Part shown: one piece after another, positions 12,467-13,863 of the stretch
Layout: every line of letters begins with the position of its first letter
Position numbering within the stretch: the first letter of the stretch is position 1
Assembly (NCBI GenBank): GCA_934149115.1
Contig: CAKPDW010000037.1
Span: forward strand, 1-13,863
Direction of reading: 5' to 3'
Source of the DNA: an uncultured Clostridia bacterium
Lineage (GTDB): Bacteria; Bacillota; Clostridia; TANB77; CAG-508
DNA: 13,863 bases
The notes under the pieces: model-generated
The model's database searches: none
What the model saw: only the letters and a program-made list of their open reading frames with translations
Told to the model about the DNA's origin: nothing
Position numbers and translations under genes: made by a program

Positions 12467-13081
12467 ATGAAAAGAATGAGAACGTTTTTTACATATGCTT
12501 TAATGATTATATTATTTTACTTTTTCTCAAATTTTGCGGCAGATATGATGATAAGAAATTCATATCAAGATGTAAGTAAAGAAAATATAAAAATGGAGCA
12601 AGCAAATAACGGTTTTGAAATAAATATTGATAGAGCAGATTCCAACAGGAGACAAGCATATTTCACAGGAACTGTAAAAAACAATTCAAATAAAGTAATA
12701 GAAAAACAATATGTAAAAGTTGATTCATATTATAAAGGAAAATTAATGCAAGAAAAATATCTAGCCTTTGAAAATATGCAACCAGGAGAAGAAAGAAAAT
12801 TTAAACTATTATATTCAGTAGGACAAATAGATGAATATAGAGTTTCATACGTAGATGAAATACCAGAAAACAGAACATTAGTAGACAAAGGAATAGATAA
12901 AGTAAAAGAATTTTTCGAAAAAATAAAAAAGGTAAATATACCAGGAGTAAAAGGTATAGGAAATACACTAAAAGATAACTTTGAACCAGTTCACGTAGAA
13001 GGAAGCAATTTGGAATTATTCATTGCAGTTATGTGGATTTGGTATGCATTACCATCAGGAGCAATATGGTTTATAATATAA
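12467..13081 (+). CDS. Membrane-anchored FxLYD-like protein, function unknown
   Basis: A 204-residue protein. ATG 12467 is chosen because AGAGGAGGAAG lies directly upstream; an earlier in-frame TTG at 12437 lacks such a site. An N-terminal membrane segment (about 7-25) is followed by an external domain: YFTGTVKNNSNKVIEKQYVK, a KGKLMQEKYLAFENMQPGE strand pattern and EERKFKLLYSV (about 63-117) look like the immunoglobulin-like FxLYD fold. A lysine-rich stretch follows. The C-terminus (182-203) is a second hydrophobic segment rich in tryptophan. It has its own promoter and is followed by a long hairpin. The role is unknown; an extracytoplasmic or spore-envelope location is inference. This gene lies where clostridial relatives often carry gpr or spoIIP next to lepA. 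Confidence 0.72.
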   Translation: MKRMRTFFTYALMIILFYFFSNFAADMMIRNSYQDVSKENIKMEQANNGFEINIDRADSNRRQAYFTGTVKNNSNKVIEKQYVKVDSYYKGKLMQEKYLAFENMQPGEERKFKLLYSVGQIDEYRVSYVDEIPENRTLVDKGIDKVKEFFEKIKKVNIPGVKGIGNTLKDNFEPVHVEGSNLELFIAVMWIWYALPSGAIWFII

Positions 13082-13093
13082 GTTTTAAATAAA

Positions 13094-13141
13094 AGGGCGG
13101 TTGTGTTCAATTTGAAAAAATATATTGAATGCAACCGTCCT
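13094..13141. terminator. Long hairpin between the FxLYD gene and lepA
   Basis: An 18-bp stem (13094-13111 with 13124-13141), allowing three G-U or T-G pairs, around a 12-nt A-rich loop. No T run follows on the plus strand; the lepA promoter begins 2 bp later. It may act as a weak terminator or protect the 3' end. Confidence 0.6.
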
Positions 13142-13143
13142 AA

Positions 13144-13173
13144 TTGACAGAAGAAACAGTAATTTGATAAAAT
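13144..13173 (+). promoter_or_regulatory. SigA-type promoter of lepA
   Basis: TTGACA (13144-13149), an 18-bp spacer and TAAAAT (13168-13173) preceded by TGA, 28 bp before the GTG start. Confidence 0.72.
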
Positions 13174-13201
13174 AAGGAAAATTGGAATAAGGAGAAAGTA
13201 C

Positions 13202-13863
13202 GTGGAAGACAATCAAAAGAGAATAAGAAATTTTAGCATAATAGCTCATATAGATCATGGAAAATCAACACTGGCAGACAGACTAATAGAGATGACAGGA
13301 GTGCTTACCAAAAGAGAAATGGAAAGCCAAGTTCTAGACAATATGGATATAGAAAAAGAAAGAGGAATAACAATAAAATCTCAAGCAGTAAGAATGAATT
13401 ATACAGCAAAAGATGGTAAGACATATGAATTAAATTTAATAGACACACCAGGGCATGTAGATTTTAATTATGAAGTATCAAGAAGTCTAGCAGCTTGCGA
13501 AGGGGCAATTCTAGTGGTAGACAGCAGTCAAGGAGTCGAAGCACAAACACTAGCAAACGTATATTTAGCATTAGACAACAACTTAGAAATAATACCAGTT
13601 ATAAATAAAGTAGATTTACCAAATGCAAGACCAGAAGAAGTAAAAGAAGAAATAGAAGATATAATAGGAATTCCAGCAATGGATGCACCATGTATTTCAG
13701 CTAAATCTGGACTAAATGTAGAAGAAGTATTAGAAAGAATTGTAACAGATTTACCAGCACCAAAAGGTGATGAAAATGCAAAAGCCAAATGTTTAATATT
13801 TGATTCATATTATGATAATTACAAAGGTGCAGTAGCATATGTAAGAGTAATGGATGGAACATT
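13202..13863 (+). CDS. lepA: Elongation factor 4 (LepA), N-terminal 220 residues, partial
   Basis: The gene starts with GTG at 13202, with AAGGAG (13188-13193) upstream, and runs off the right edge; the family is about 600 residues long. LepA is a ribosome-bound GTPase related to EF-G that promotes back-translocation or ribosome biogenesis. The GTPase motifs are complete: AHIDHGKST (15-23), RGITIK (54-59), DTPGHVDF (81-88), NKVDLP (135-140) and SAK (166-168). The start of the following domain (CLIFDSYYDNYKGAVAYVRV) is also visible and is typical of LepA rather than EF-G. No frameshift is seen. In Firmicutes lepA is often followed by hemN and hrcA, outside this window. Confidence 0.95.
   Translation, partial: MEDNQKRIRNFSIIAHIDHGKSTLADRLIEMTGVLTKREMESQVLDNMDIEKERGITIKSQAVRMNYTAKDGKTYELNLIDTPGHVDFNYEVSRSLAACEGAILVVDSSQGVEAQTLANVYLALDNNLEIIPVINKVDLPNARPEEVKEEIEDIIGIPAMDAPCISAKSGLNVEEVLERIVTDLPAPKGDENAKAKCLIFDSYYDNYKGAVAYVRVMDGT

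Noticed and set aside
12370..12579. 69-residue reading frame overlapping the end of addA
   Set aside because: It overlaps the promoter and start of the FxLYD gene in another frame, has no ribosome binding site and shows no protein-like pattern.
1..13863. tRNA, rRNA, CRISPR arrays, insertion sequences, riboswitches
   Set aside because: I saw no cloverleaf with conserved T-arm sequence, no regularly spaced repeats, no transposase or integrase motifs, and no leader long enough for a known riboswitch.

Overview
The window is a low-GC segment of a spore-forming Clostridia-type Firmicutes chromosome. The evidence is a complete SpoIIAA-SpoIIAB-SigF operon with SpoIID and SpoIIQ behind it, tandem Spo0A boxes, strong AGGAGG ribosome binding sites, and heavy use of ATA, AGA and AAA codons. 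The species cannot be named from the sequence.

Layout. (1) 1-480: the 5' end of a leftward gene for an antitoxin-like peptide, and a 60-residue cysteine-rich protein. (2) 480-2700: an accessory block whose codon use differs from the housekeeping genes (more ATT, less ATA). It begins with a compact convergent pair: a ~65-nt RNA with its own promoter and terminator, and a leftward ~180-nt mRNA encoding a 31-residue peptide. The two RNAs share an antisense direct repeat over the peptide start codon and complementary terminator loops, the design of an Fst/par-type type I toxin-antitoxin locus. Next come a leftward protease of the anthrax lethal factor family (a degenerate copy of the domain followed by an intact one) and a divergent rightward gene for an orphan Spo0A DNA-binding domain without a receiver. 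(3) 2700-6260: the sporulation block. Three Spo0A boxes and a SigH-type promoter drive spoIIAA-spoIIAB-sigF, with spoIID overlapping sigF by 4 bp; spoIIQ follows with its own SigF-like promoter. (4) 6260-8500: a leftward PAP2 lipid phosphatase, then two tandem paralogous genes, each with its own matching promoter, encoding 221-residue HNH proteins with a ParB-like C-terminal motif. (5) 8500-13863: a DUF3006-type small protein, the AddA helicase-nuclease, a two-membrane-segment FxLYD-type protein, and the 5' part of lepA.

How the parts work together: SpoIIAA, SpoIIAB and SigF form the anti-anti-sigma/anti-sigma/sigma switch of the forespore. SpoIID and SpoIIQ act in engulfment after asymmetric division. 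AddA serves double-strand break repair, and LepA (EF4) serves translation. The undescribed material lies mainly in the 480-2700 block (antisense-regulated micropeptide, tandem lethal-factor-like protease, receiver-less Spo0A-like regulator) and in the duplicated HNH genes. No tRNA, rRNA, CRISPR array, transposase or integrase was seen.
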